A stretch of DNA of 64,000 nucleotides from Escallonia rubra (Eukaryota; Streptophyta; Magnoliopsida; Escalloniales; Escalloniaceae). The translations under genes were made by a program, and so were the position numbers. Under the pieces are notes generated by a model. The model ran no database searches. It saw only the letters and a list, made by a program, of their open reading frames with translations, and was not told where the DNA came from. Shown one piece after another: positions 24,670 through 36,003 of this stretch. Where the stretch lies: contig JAVXUO010001488.1 in NCBI GenBank assembly GCA_033065855.1, forward strand, positions 620,001 through 684,000. Reading direction: 5' to 3'. Position 1 is the first letter of the stretch, and the number at the start of each line of letters is the position of its first letter.

Positions 24670-25959
24670 GGGTTAATTACACTCATGTCCTGAAGTTAAG
24701 GTGAAATTACACGCGTGTCCATAAGTTTGAAAAATAGACACTTATATCCTTTGACCAAACGGAATACAAGAATACATAACGGTTTTAGCAAAATGACTGT
24801 ATTGCCCATGACTTAAAATGTAATTTCTTAACATGTTACCCTTTACTTTTGAAAGATAAATTTCTCTCTTATATTTTTTTATCCTATCTTTCTTCCCATA
24901 GCAGAGCCATATACCTTGACTGTGCTTACCCTACCATACCTACACAAACCACAGCTAACTATCATGCACCACTGCCGTGACCCACTCCCGCACCACCGTC
25001 GTGCCCCCTACGCCGGAGCAAGCCATACACAACACCACCGCCGATCAATACACTGTATGAACCCACACAGAAACGAGATTTGAGTTAAATAATTAAAAAA
25101 AAAATTACAAATCTGAAAGCTTTGATGGTGGTGGAAGGCCGTGGGTATGGTCGTGGTTGGTTGCGGAGACGACGGTGGGCCAAAGATACAATTATGGTGG
25201 TTGATTTGTCGTCGGTGGTGTATGAAGGTGAGAGAGGTCAGATCGGGATCTGTGGGGGGTGGTGGTGGTGCCGACTATGTCACAGCTGAGTATATTTCAG
25301 GCGCGGGGGGGTGAGGAAGGTGATGGTGGTTGTGGCGAGCTAGGGGTGGCTGGATCTGATTTGGTTGTGGCCGGCTATCAAGGCGGCGACGCCGAGGTAA
25401 ACGAGGCTACGATTTGGTTAAGGTGGTGCGCGGCAGGGTGGAAGGCGGGGGTGGGCGGGGGTGGGTAGGGCTGAGAAGGGGCAACAGAGGCAGGGCTGGG
25501 GGGCCAGCGAAGGTAGCGGCGTGGGTTAGAATTTGGGGAGAATGAAAATTAGGGTAGAACATATCTTTTTGAAAAGAAAAGGTATTTTAAGGAAATTAAA
25601 AACCATATTAAGAAATAGAAATTTTGGAGAGAGATATAATTAATTAGATATTAAAGTTTCAAAATTTTAAATTTTAAGTTTAGAAATTTTTATATAGCAT
25701 ATACCATTTGAAAACCTTAATTTTCAAATTAGGGTTTGGTATCTTAATATGAAAATATACAGTACAAGGGCAGTATTGTCATTTTAAAATTACGTATTGA
25801 TGACAGTATAAAAAAAATACATTTTTTGGACGGATACCTAACAGATGGACACAAGTGTTACCTTTTAAACGTTTGTGGTCACGGTTTGTTACCTTTTGAA
25901 ACTTAGTATCCTTAACTGTAATTTTACCCTAACCTCGGGGATATGGGTGTAATTAACCC
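24670..25959. mobile_element. MULE-like TIR element
   Basis: Left end GGGTTAATTACACTCATGTC and right end the reverse complement of GGGTTAATTACACCCATATC; similarity continues about 45 bp with GAGGTTA/GAAGTTA and AAATTACA words. Length 1290 bp. The interior contains a CACC-rich left half and a GGTGG-rich right half. No transposase and no convincing captured gene. It seems to have landed in an older repeat, whose TTTGGT words are seen at 24628 and 25960. No clear target duplication. Confidence 0.65.
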
Positions 25960-26931
25960 TTTGGTTTAATATCCGTCCTATTGAAACTTTTGTGTTTCCG
26001 AAATTTTGTTTCTCAGATATTTTTACTTATGTTTGACTGGTCATTTGAGCGACCTTACTGGACATTCAATTCATTCCCTTATTATTTTTCTTTTTAGGTG
26101 ATCAATATGTGTGATTTTGAATTTGAAGGGTAGCTGTGTGACCAAAAGTTAGCTGCCTTATTTCAGAGTTAGTATTGACATTTAAATGTATTTAATCAAG
26201 ACATGTTGGTATTGCTTAGGTTTTGTTTTGAAACTCCGTGTTGAAGAATTTTTTGGATTGTATAAAAGCTTTGGGCCATTACGTCAGATATTGATGTACT
26301 TTTGGGAATTTTAAGTGCATACTCTGAATGACTGTTTGAGAGATTTATGATATTTTAAGGTTTTCTGTTTTCGTTTGGGAGGCTTTTGATAATTTTAAGG
26401 TTTACTCCGAATTCCGATTAATCGATCGTTAACGCTCCGGGAATAAATAATTTTTGGGGCTTTACAACTTTTTAGAACCTACTTATTGAAATTAGAAATA
26501 GAGTTTACCTATTTATCTTGTGGTTAAAATTTTAAATATGGTAAAAACTAAATAATGATTAGGATTAGATTAAACTTTATGTATTATTAATTAAATATAA
26601 GTTCGATTCGGTTTAGATTGATTTCAGGAAAAACAAAAAACACGAACCGTACAGTTTAAAAAAAAAAATCAATCAATTTAAAATCAATTTGTGATCGGCC
26701 GATTTGATCGATTTGGTTAAACCGATTAAATTGATGCGAACGGTTTAAATTTTCACCACTAATTAGCGTCACGTACAGTTTGGCTCTCACCCCTGCTAAA
26801 TGCTGATCTATCCCGACAAAGGCCCAACGGGTGCACTCGCAGTTGCAACACCCAAAACATCGTAAAACCTTCATCACTGCTCACCCAAATTCATTTCCGT
26901 TGAAGCTTCTCTTCGTCATAATTACAGGCTA
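25960..26931. other. Intergenic, promoter side of the membrane-protein gene
   Basis: AT-rich. At about 26570-26740 there is a run of GGTTTAAAC/GATTTGGTT/AACCGATT words suggesting an eroded MITE. The last 170 bp before 26932 would hold the leader of the next gene; no clear TATA box was chosen. Confidence 0.4.
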
Positions 26932-29900
26932 ATGGCGACAACCCTGGAATTGGCAGCAACCATGCTGCTGTTACTGTCACTCTCATCAAATTCATTAGCC
27001 TACAGGCCCGGCGACATCGTTCCCATGAGCAGAATGGGCCAATACCACTCTGTATGTGACCCTCTATTCTTTTGTATGTCTCGTTAACTTTTGATCTGCT
27101 CACTTTTTGTTATCTTTGACTTGTTAATCGAACAGTCGAGGACCGTTTGGCACGACATGATTGGTCGCCACTGCCCGATCTTTGCTGTTAATCGCGAGGT
27201 ATTGTGTCATAGCTCTCATTCATGGAATCTGTAATTTGGGTTTGTTGCAATTCAAATATAAGCATCTACTTGACGATTGAACTCGAACAGTTCACAGTGT
27301 TTTGACTTTTTTTTTTCCTGATTCATTGATTATACTTTGGATGTAGAACAAATTTGCTTTGCTCATTGTTTTTGTCATAGTTTCAGCTGTCGAACAATAC
27401 GCATTCAGTGCCTGATTTTATTTCGAGTTCAATTCAGTATGTAGATGTTCAAGTTTTATTGCAGAAATTCACAAAAAGACGAAGGGAAAAAATGTTACGG
27501 TTGGGAGGGAGTAACGATTGTATAGAACAAATTAGTATTGTTTGCCAAGTCACAAGCTAGGTTGAAGGAGATGATTAAAGGCATTGTTTACGTGTTCAAG
27601 TTATGTTCTAGGAATTGGCAAAGAATTAGGGGAGGACAAAACATTTGGAATAGAGAGCGTATCTCTTTTTGAGTTCACTATCGAATGTATTTACTGTTGG
27701 CATTTATTAAGGTTGTTTGTGTAGGTGCTGATTCCTATACCAAAACCAACTGGTTATACTGGAGCTGATCCTTACAAAGTGTTAGTTCCCTCTTCCACAT
27801 AATGTGAATTATTTTTCAGTTTTATAATATTGTCCTCTTCTTGTTGTGGTATGAGGATTTGGGTTCATTGATTTGTTAAAAACTTTGAGTGAGGAGTTTA
27901 TAGAAATCTTAGTATTCTTAAGAATGATACTCAGAGTTAAGAAGCTCCTCAAACAGTCATAGATACAGTTAATAAGTTCAATCGAATCTGTCTCCTCCCT
28001 GTGCTAATACTAATAGACCGTGCCACCATAACGCCCGAATATCTTCCTCTAGTTTCTGCTTTAGTCGAATTACTTTGTTTGTTAAGTTGCCACGGGAAGA
28101 GTGACACCTGGCGAGGAAAGGAAGAAATATGGAAAGCACCGAATGTCCTTCAACGAAGCCCCCCAGAGCAGGTCTATGAGTTCAAGTCCTGATCATTATA
28201 TGGAGACCAGTTAGATATTGATAGCGAGCCTTACAAGTTGCATCTCTTTGTGCTGACAAAAGGCTATACACATTGACCCTTGAAAAAATTGGTTAAGTAG
28301 TGCTCTTGTTTAGAATTACAGCCTGTTTAGGTTGCTTCTGGAAATCATATCTTAGAATAAATTGGAATCGTTATCCAAAAAAGGTTTTTAATCTGTCATA
28401 GTAGAATCAGTAGTCTGAGTGCCAGTGGAAGCTTTGGCATTCGACTATTCGAGTAAGAAGCGCTGAATTAAGTTTCTGTGACAAAATGATCGAAAGAGAT
28501 ATCACAGAACTGAGTTCAATTCTTTGATTAAAGATTAATAGCTTTCTGGTAGCATCTTCAGGAATCTTTGTTCCTGTAAAACTGAAAAATATATTCAAAT
28601 AGGATATTCTTAAGATGAGCAAAGCTCTTTTAATACTTAAGTAAAATGTAAAGAAGGCTCCTGAAAATTTTGATTTCACGTGTCCTTGGCAAAATGTAGA
28701 GGGATTGCTTGGTTCATTTCTCAAATTTGTGTAATCTAAAACCCACAATAATGAGAATTCTGGGTCATTCGGAGTCAAAGTAGTGTTTCGAAGCTGGTTT
28801 GATCAGTTTATTTTTTTGGCCAAACACCTCAGTACTGGACCTCGTCTAGATTATATCAGTGGGACATATCCCTAGTGACACAGTGTTGTAAAATCCAGGT
28901 GACCCTTGGAAAAGCAGGATAGTTTCATATTTAGATAGGGTTTCAGAATACAAAATGACACCCTTTCAATAGTGACACATTCATTTCTTCAAATAAGGTT
29001 TCTGTTCAACAAGCGGGGCCCATGTCACCCACTAATGTATTACTCAAGGTTACTCTGATATCATGAGGAGTTGGAGATTTTTGTATGTCGAAGCATTTAT
29101 GTCTATAAGAGTATTTCACATGTTGACACGCATGCCCTACATAAAATTTAATGCCGACCCTAGGTCAGTCTTATAGTGATTTCACATGGTCATGTCCAGC
29201 AGCATGCCATGTAGGTTGCTTATTTTGCTCGATCATAAAGTTCATGATAAAAAGCTGTGAAATCGAACTTGGTTAAAAGTATTTTAGAATACACATAATG
29301 ACGCAGACTTAAGTCGTAATCAGACAACGCCTTGTAGATGTAGTTTGCCTTTCTAAAAGGTCAGCAAAACGCCTCCATATCTGCTCACAAGTTGCATCGA
29401 ATCACTTTACATTAAACTTCACCACTTCAATTTTCCATCGAAGGAAAAGCCATTCTTTCGGGTGAAAGCACCGAAACTGGATTGGATTGTCTGCAGATTA
29501 GGCTGTGTAGCCATATATATGTTCCATTACATAACTTATTTGCTAAAATTGACTCCTTTTTATTGTTAATGCATGATCTTGTTCTTGGTCTCCTTGTAAA
29601 TCAAACTTTATACGTTGCTTATGTTCAGAATGATTGAAATGCAGATCATTTCAAGTTGGAAGAGAAAAGTTTTTCATTCCATGGCTTCTTTTGATAAATA
29701 GGAAGAGTTCTGAGGTTCCAATGATTATTGTGCATTTGGTAAGGCATGTGTTTGAGTATGAACATTTTGAACCTTGCAATATTGAGTAAGATGTGCTTGA
29801 TGGATGTTGATTAGTTTTCCATTTCAAAAGTTTTACAAAAAGGTTATGTTGATCTTTTCATGTGATGGGAAATGTATCATCTTCTATGTCATACAGAGGT

Positions 29901-32900
29901 ACTCAGGAACCGATTTTCTTGGTGTCACCGCTGAAGTTGTAGATATGCCTCATCACTGTAAGTCATTCTTTTCCACCAAAGTTTGGTATTTTGCGATGCT
30001 AAAAATTGATGCTGGAAATATATTTAGGAAGGAGCAATTGTCTTCCATCATTTACCTTTTTCAACAAGTTTTAAACAACCTCAGAGTTCCCTGGCACTTT
30101 CATCAGTTTTTCACTGCCATAATAACTTTTCTCATCTCACCTAAAACAAGCAGAGCGCCCCCCCCCCCTTCCTTTTCTTCTCCCCAAAGGGCTGAAAACT
30201 GAGTGTGCAAACATACTTAAAAGGGTGACCGCAGTGGTAAGGCTCCTGCCATTGCAGGGTCTGGGGAGGTTTCGAAGTATGCAGCCGTATCCCCATTATT
30301 GTGGAGGCTTTCAACTATTTTTGGCCTAGAAGCACCACAAGGGTTGGAGTTGACCTGCCCATACCTAATGGTCTAACTTGACGATGAGTTGAAATCAGCA
30401 AAATCAGTTTCCAACTTGCTAAACTAGCCTCTTTGTTGGATTAAACAATTATCTTAGTTGTTCGAGTGTAAGGATTTTTAATTTGTGATACAAAGATTTT
30501 TTCGTTGGAGTAACACAGAATGTGTGGCCTCCTTTTTGCTCCAAATTTGCATATAGTGGTGAAGTAGAGAAAGCGTGTTACATCCCCATGAGAACTCCCA
30601 GACCCTGCCATCTACTTTCAGTCTTTGAATTTGCTCGAAAGGATCACTTATTGATAAGAGAGAGAGAGAAAAATAAACAAATAAATAAACCAATTCTTGA
30701 AAGAGTCTAACAGGGATAACCTTTTATTTGCAACTCGTTGCGTTCTTCGTGAATAGATGACTCCTTATGACAGCATCTCCTGCAGTACGAAGTAAAGGTC
30801 AGGACTTACGAAAGGATATAATAATTAAGACTGCTGTCTCCATTAGGTTGGCAACGACAGAACAGGAAGGACTTGATGTTGCAATCAGTTATTTATGGTG
30901 TTGATACAAAACTTTAACTAGTTGTTCTTGAAAACAAACAGCAACAATCATGGCCATATTTTAAATTCAGAGTAATTGAAGTACAGAAGATATTATAGAG
31001 ACCTGAGATCCCATTCATAAATTGTCGTCTGTTGAAAAATATGATATGGATGAATTACTTATCAGTAGGTATAACTATAATAATCTGCATTATAAGACCC
31101 TTTTGATCATTTTCTTGGCCTTTCTTATTGGTTGCTGGAGCTGTGCTACTAATTATGTTACTAGAATACTGATGCTTGTGTGGGATTCTTTAATTTCTCT
31201 GAATGAATTTGCTAAGAAATTTTGCTTAGGAGTGACATGTATTTTATCATTCTGTAATGCTGGTTTATCAATTGATTTGTTTAATAATGAAGTTTAAATG
31301 TCTTTGTGTTGACCAGATGTTGATCTTCATCCTGATATTCGTAAACAATTTTGGGATCAAGAACATTGGCCAAAACATGTGCTTGTCAGATACACATGGT
31401 TAGTAATGCAATTGCAGTTATACTTTACCACTCTTTCGTGGCTCACTGGTGAACAGCTTAATAGTTGTAGCGAACCTAATGATATGCTTACTGATTAGTT
31501 AGTCTCACACGAGTATCCATGTTAGAGACTGAAATTCACGAGTTGTTATTGTAACCACATCTTTTATTCCTTTAGTACCAATTGTATATACATGTCAAAA
31601 GCTTTCTTTATAAACCCCTTTATGCAGTCATTTATCTATGCTTTTGGATGTTACACGCACGCACGCGCACACATGAATACTAATACCTTCTTAAAACTAA
31701 TTGGCCTCTGTGTGTCTGCAATTCTGTTATTTTGGAAGTTAGCTGTTAGGTGATAGCATTAATAAGTTGTGTTGTGATAAGCCAGGGGTTGGGGGTGGAA
31801 GGGGAACTATTCCAAGTTTTGTTGCTATAGGAAGTGAACCGTGGAAAGGTGAACAAGCCAGTCAAAGCCCGGATAAAAGATTCCTGATTATGAAAGTTTT
31901 AACACCTTTTTCAATTACAGATTAAATTTTGAAAAGCCTGAAACATGGCTGGGCCTGAAACTTTTAATCGTGTGAACATGACAATCTGTAAGATATAGCC
32001 AATAACGATTTGGATTAATAGCATTTCTTATGAAGGATTTCATGAATTTGATGACTTAAGTGCTGTATGGGTTGTTTTAAGTCTTAGCCCATACTTGTTG
32101 GTTCAAATGTTTCTGCTGCATTGCAGGGGGGAGCAGTCGGAGATAGATGTAGTTTCTGGATTTTATGTTCTCTTTGGATCAGGTAAATTATAATGCTCAT
32201 TCTAAACAGTGGATATACTACCAATTTGTAATTGTTCAGAGAACCATATTTTTTAGTTTCTTGCCATTAAGTTTTGATACAACTCAATTCAACACAACAA
32301 AGGCTTGTCCCAAGTACTTATGGTCAGCTATATGATTCATTTGCTATGCTTCTACTCTATCTACATAATTATCACCTCTTTTTATCTAAATCACAATTGA
32401 TCCAAGTCAATTGCTTCTTGACAAGCAAAGTTGTAAGGCAATTGATTTATCTTCTTGTTGCTTAATTATCGAACTGTCTTGTTGTTCCAGCTACTTGTGG
32501 TCAGCTCTATCGATCTTGCTTTGCATTCCACTCTATTAATGTTATATATGAACTACTCCTAACAGGCACAAAAATGAGCCCTGGTTGTGTTTGTCTCACA
32601 AGTAATATTTACTCCTATATTTGTTTCTTATTCATCTCAAATAAGCCTTACAAACTAGTTGGTATCAGCAACATGAATCCTGCTCTTCCAATCTCTCCTA
32701 TCAAACACATTCTCACTGATATCTATAAGTCATATTTTAAAATTTCTAGCCATGCTACCGTCAATCTTCCCTTACATCTTCTCACCCCTTTTAACTTGGC
32801 ACAAGTTACTTTCCTTTGCTCTGGCTTCGTAATGGAAGAAAGATTGAAACCTGTAGACACACTTTCAAGCGGCATAAAAGTGACTCCATGCTGAATATCC

Positions 32901-33562
32901 TCATGTTCTCTTCGATTAGTGCTGCTAACCTGCTACCCCTGTCTTCTTTTGTCCAAGTTACTCATTTTGTTGTATAATTTGTATCTGCATATCCCACCTC
33001 AAGTAAGAATATTAGTTTGTACCCCTAATTTATTTAGGGCTAATTCTAGCTTCTGTAATTAGTAGAATCGTCTACTTGAATTGTTGTTGAATCACCTAAA
33101 GAAATAAGCAATTTGGTACATATTCAGCGACGTTTGTTCAGATCTTTTTAAACTTGGATTTTTAAATCACCTAAAGAAATAAGCAATGGTCAACATGGCC
33201 ATTGTGAGGGGTATTATTCTGATTGTTTTGTGATATCTTTCTTGCATGCGAACAGGACTACTGCTGTCATTTATACTCTCTATCTACATTTTACAATCCT
33301 CTCGAGATAAATTAGCAAGGTATTTCTTTCTTTACCATTCTTTTTTGATGAGATTCCAGATTTGGTGTTCTTCTCTCTTGTTAATGTTTGCTGTCATTTT
33401 CTCCTTTTACCTACACATCTATCTCAGTGTAAAAACATGATGCTGTCATTGCAATTCAGTTCCTTATTGATCTCATGACATATTGCTGTTCTTTCCAGAT
33501 TTGTTCAAGAGACTGTCGCGGAAAGCAGCATGCCTGGTAGCGTAGTGGCAAAAGTTGAATGA
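26932..33562 (+). CDS. Conserved plant type I membrane protein of unknown function (219 aa)
   Basis: Nine exons: 26932-27051, 27136-27198, 27725-27780, 29645-29738, 29897-29957, 31317-31398, 32127-32182, 33256-33319 and 33499-33562. The total is 660 bp, GT-AG throughout, with frame kept to the TGA. Residues 1-23 form a signal peptide with a Leu-rich core (MLLLLSLSSNSLA), cleaved probably before YRPGDIVPM. The luminal or outer part (about 24-170) carries SRTVWHDMIGRHCPIFAVNR, PIPKPTGYTGADPYK, VVDMPHH and a Trp-rich FWDQEHWPKHVLVRYTW stretch. Residues about 172-193 (YVLFGSGLLLSFILSIYIL) form one membrane span, followed by a short basic cytosolic tail. The pattern matches a conserved plant single-pass secretory-pathway protein I remember as uncharacterised; I assign no function. 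Introns hold SINE and LINE fragments. Confidence 0.88.
27781..29644. other. Intron 3 of the membrane-protein gene
   Basis: 1.86 kb of AT-rich intron with short frames only. A box-B-like GTTCAAGTCC at 28180-28189 has no matching box A at the right distance. Confidence 0.55.
30221..30370 (+). mobile_element. Au-type SINE in intron 5
   Basis: The stretch GTGACCGCAGTGGTAAGGCT, then CCTGCCATTGCAGGGTCTGG, then a GGTTTCGAAG word and ATGCAGCCGTATCCCC closely follows the known angiosperm Au SINE pattern (GGCTCCCGCCATTGCGGGGTCTGGGGAGG...CGCAGCCTTACCC). Box A-like (GCAGTGG) and box B-like (GGTTTCGAA) words are at the expected spacing. Sense orientation relative to the host gene. Confidence 0.72.
32265..32990 (-). 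mobile_element. RTE-type LINE 3' fragment in intron 7, antisense
   Basis: CAACTCAATTCAACACAACA, then AAGGCTTGTCCCAAGTAC and GGTCAGCTATATGATTC copy the antisense of the RTE LINE 3' end. Further right, AAGCGGCATAAAAGTGACTC, CATGCTGAATATCCTCAT and ATTAGTGCTGCTAACCTGC resemble more upstream parts of the same family in antisense. A second partial tail (CTACTTGTGGTCAGCTCTAT) at about 32491 suggests internal duplication. No intact frame. Confidence 0.55.
33090..33187. repeat. 23-bp direct repeat in intron 7
   Basis: AATCACCTAAAGAAATAAGC plus AAT occurs at 33090 and again at about 33165. Confidence 0.75.
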
Positions 33563-34870
33563 TGGAACTCTCACGGTCCCTTCGCCAGACAGGATACTGA
33601 GATAGGATAGAGTATAACCGGATAACCCAAGATGCTATCCAATGGGTGAGATAAAGGCATACTCCTCCAGCGTTTGGAACAAATGCTAGTTTGTTTTCGT
33701 TTTTTAGTCTTTTGAAACACCGATTTCAGTTAAATTCGTTCGAAAGAAATGTGCACATGAATACATTTATTATATTACCATCTAGAAGATCATATGCACA
33801 CAGTTTTAATGAGATGAAAAACAAAGTTGAGTGAATTAGCAAAAGAGAAACAACTGTAGCAATGTAAAGATCGATCTGGTTCACAAGAATGAATACTGCG
33901 ATTCGCATCTTGAACAGGCGTGCAAATATGCGTCGATAACGAGTCAATCGTGGCGGACCTCTGAAACGCAAGGGAACCATCTCTTTAACGAGTGAAAATC
34001 TTTCGTGTAGATTGTCAGTACAAGCCTTGTACTCACCAATAAACCCTTCTCGCCTTGATTTTGCAACAAACGAAACTCTCCTTTTCTTTTGTCTGGCTAT
34101 TTTCGCCCCCTTTTTAACTATTTCTGCACGATGAGACTCCAATTTAGATCCTTTGCCAACTTGTGGGTTCTTGCTCTGTAACTTTGGTGTTCTTGATGCT
34201 GAAATTTGTGAAGATCTTTCGAGTCTGGTAATGGACAAAAACTATTCTGGGGTGTTCATGGTCCCTAGGAATAATGACTTGTCTGGTTGTTCCTGCATGG
34301 TGACTAGGGCAGAGAAGTGATGCAGAGCTTCTCTATTCCAACTTATATGAGCGCCAACACCACCATCGCTCTAATATATTTTTCATCGTTATGTGCAGTG
34401 ACCAAGGGTCATGAACCGAGGAGGGGGAAGCAGGTTTTGCAGGAGTAATAATGGAGAAAAGTGAGATGGTGGAGGGTGCGAGCGAAAATAGTCGAAAAGG
34501 GTGCTGTTATTATCATGATATATTTTTTCATATCAATCCTCTCCTAATCAAAATTCACAATTGAGGTGACTTTTTTCAAGGAGGAGAGATAAATTACATT
34601 TAAGTAGGATTATTTGTTTATTTTTCCGGAAGGTGTGTGAATTTAGATGGACTTCAACTTGAAATAGGTTACTTGTGCATAGACCTTGTAGAAGTGGATC
34701 ACTACTAGTCTACTACCAATGTAGAAATAGCCTTCGTATGCAACACAAAAGTAATCGTTTCAGCTCGTCGTAACATTCCATCCTCTCTCAAGACTCCCTC
34801 AAACCCTAGCAGGTCTCTTTGTTTGTCTGCCATTCTTCGTAGGCCGGAACCAACAACAAATCAAGCAATC
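33563..34870. other. 3' flank of the membrane-protein gene and SAUR upstream region
   Basis: Probable 3' untranslated sequence follows 33562. The minus-strand frame around 33726-34238 is long but has no early ATG and no known domain. The last 100 bp carry the SAUR leader (CTCTCTCAAGACTCCCTC, AAACCCTAGCAGG). Confidence 0.45.
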
Positions 34871-35212
34871 ATGAAGCACGCTCGAGGATGGTTCTTGAAG
34901 GAGCATAGTAGCAAGGGGTACAGCAAGATCACCAAAACCGGTGATCATGGAGAACCGGCTTCCGGTGGATTCGTACCCGTGTACGTGGGGGAGGAGGGCA
35001 AAAAATACATCATCCCAGTTTCGTACTTCTCATCGGTATGGCTTGAAGCCTTGCTTCACAAGTACGAGGAAGAAGCTAGACCTAATAGGGGGCCATTGAC
35101 GCTGCCTTGTTCCAGACAGGAGTTTGAATCTATGCTCGACCTTGTCAAGGTTGAGAGAGAAATCATGGACTCCCCGGAGTCGCAGAATATCAAGTGCAGT
35201 AGAGTTCTTTAG
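34871..35212 (+). CDS. SAUR: SAUR family small auxin-up RNA protein (113 aa)
   Basis: Intronless, as usual for SAUR genes. The ATG at 34871 (MKHARGWFLKEH) is used because the longer open frame has no earlier ATG. Residues 33-93 form the SAUR core: GFVPVYVGEEGKKYIIPVSY, then LEALLHKYEEEA, GPLTLPC and QEFESMLDLV. The N-terminus is basic and the C-terminal 20 residues are hydrophilic, ending NIKCSRVL. SAUR proteins are known to promote cell expansion by inhibiting PP2C.D phosphatases that act on plasma-membrane proton pumps; whether this copy is auxin-induced cannot be seen. The core differs from the auxin-cluster SAURs (EARPNRGPL where they have EFGYDHPMGGL), so it may belong to a less studied subgroup. 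Adjacent genes are unrelated. Confidence 0.9.
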   Translation: MKHARGWFLKEHSSKGYSKITKTGDHGEPASGGFVPVYVGEEGKKYIIPVSYFSSVWLEALLHKYEEEARPNRGPLTLPCSRQEFESMLDLVKVEREIMDSPESQNIKCSRVL

Positions 35213-35907
35213 TTTCTTGTTCTGCGGTTTATATCACCCTTTGGCTTTGTTAAACTTGAACGGTGCAGCAATTATTGTTTAGATTAATCATTAAGCCGAT
35301 GTGTTCATATGAATTACAGCAGCATTAGCATAGAGATCGAGAGCATGCTGTTACACTAAACATTATTGCTTGAGTTGATCATTAAATTAACTAACGTATT
35401 TAATTAAATTCCTTTCTCATGTCATCGGCATGCATAGCTACTGATATCTCAATCTGCAGACGAAAATCATATTTAAACACTTCTTCAAAGAACAAAGGAA
35501 CTCATTCCCTACGTACACGTTTACCTGATTGCTTCACCACTAATTAAATTGCATAGCTTTTCTCTTCTGGAAAGAGACGTTCCTATTCGAGTTTAAGCAT
35601 GAAAAACCTTAATGTTTAAGGCCAAAAGTCTACATCAAAATCAATCCTCTGTTGAGTAAATTTAAACCCATTCTTATGTCCAAGATCTGGGGTTGTGAAT
35701 GCTATGAAGTTGATTAGTATTTACCCCAACCACAAGATAAAACGGTAGGTATATATTCATAAGCATTTATGGTTTCAGATTGCTTCATATAGAGGCTAAA
35801 CTCATAGCAGTCTGTTGTGAAACCAGTTATTACTATAGACTAACACTCAAGGTAGAGACTATATTATCAAGCTTAAGCTGCCGGTGGTCTTTCTTTAATT
35901 CAACAGC
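35213..35907. other. Intergenic downstream of the SAUR gene
   Basis: Probable SAUR 3' untranslated region first, then AT-rich sequence with no gene. Confidence 0.5.
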
Positions 35908-36003
35908 GATATGGTGCCACCATATCATTATTCATGAACCCTCTCTCATATACGTATATTGCCGCCACAATGGCGGCAATATATGAGAGGGGGTTTCATG
36001 AAG
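35908..36003. repeat. Two adjacent palindromes
   Basis: 35908-35926 is GATATGGTG-C-CACCATATC, a perfect 9-bp inverted repeat with one central base. Close by, 35931-36003 forms an arm TTCATGAACCCTCTCTCATA...TTGCCGCCA and its near reverse complement TGGCGGCAATATATGAGAGG...TTTCATGAA, arms of about 32-37 bp around a CAA loop, with a few extra bases (ACGT) in the left arm. Confidence 0.85.

Noticed and set aside
28095-28195. Possible tRNA-like or SINE promoter (GTTCAAGTCC)
   Set aside because: No box A at the right distance and no cloverleaf.
30522-30710. Possible second Au SINE in reverse orientation (CAGACCCTGCC)
   Set aside because: Only one short word matches; nothing else of the SINE is present.
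33726-34238. Minus-strand open frame of 170 codons between the membrane-protein gene and the SAUR gene
   Set aside because: It has no ATG until about residue 87, no known domain and a composition like translated non-coding DNA.
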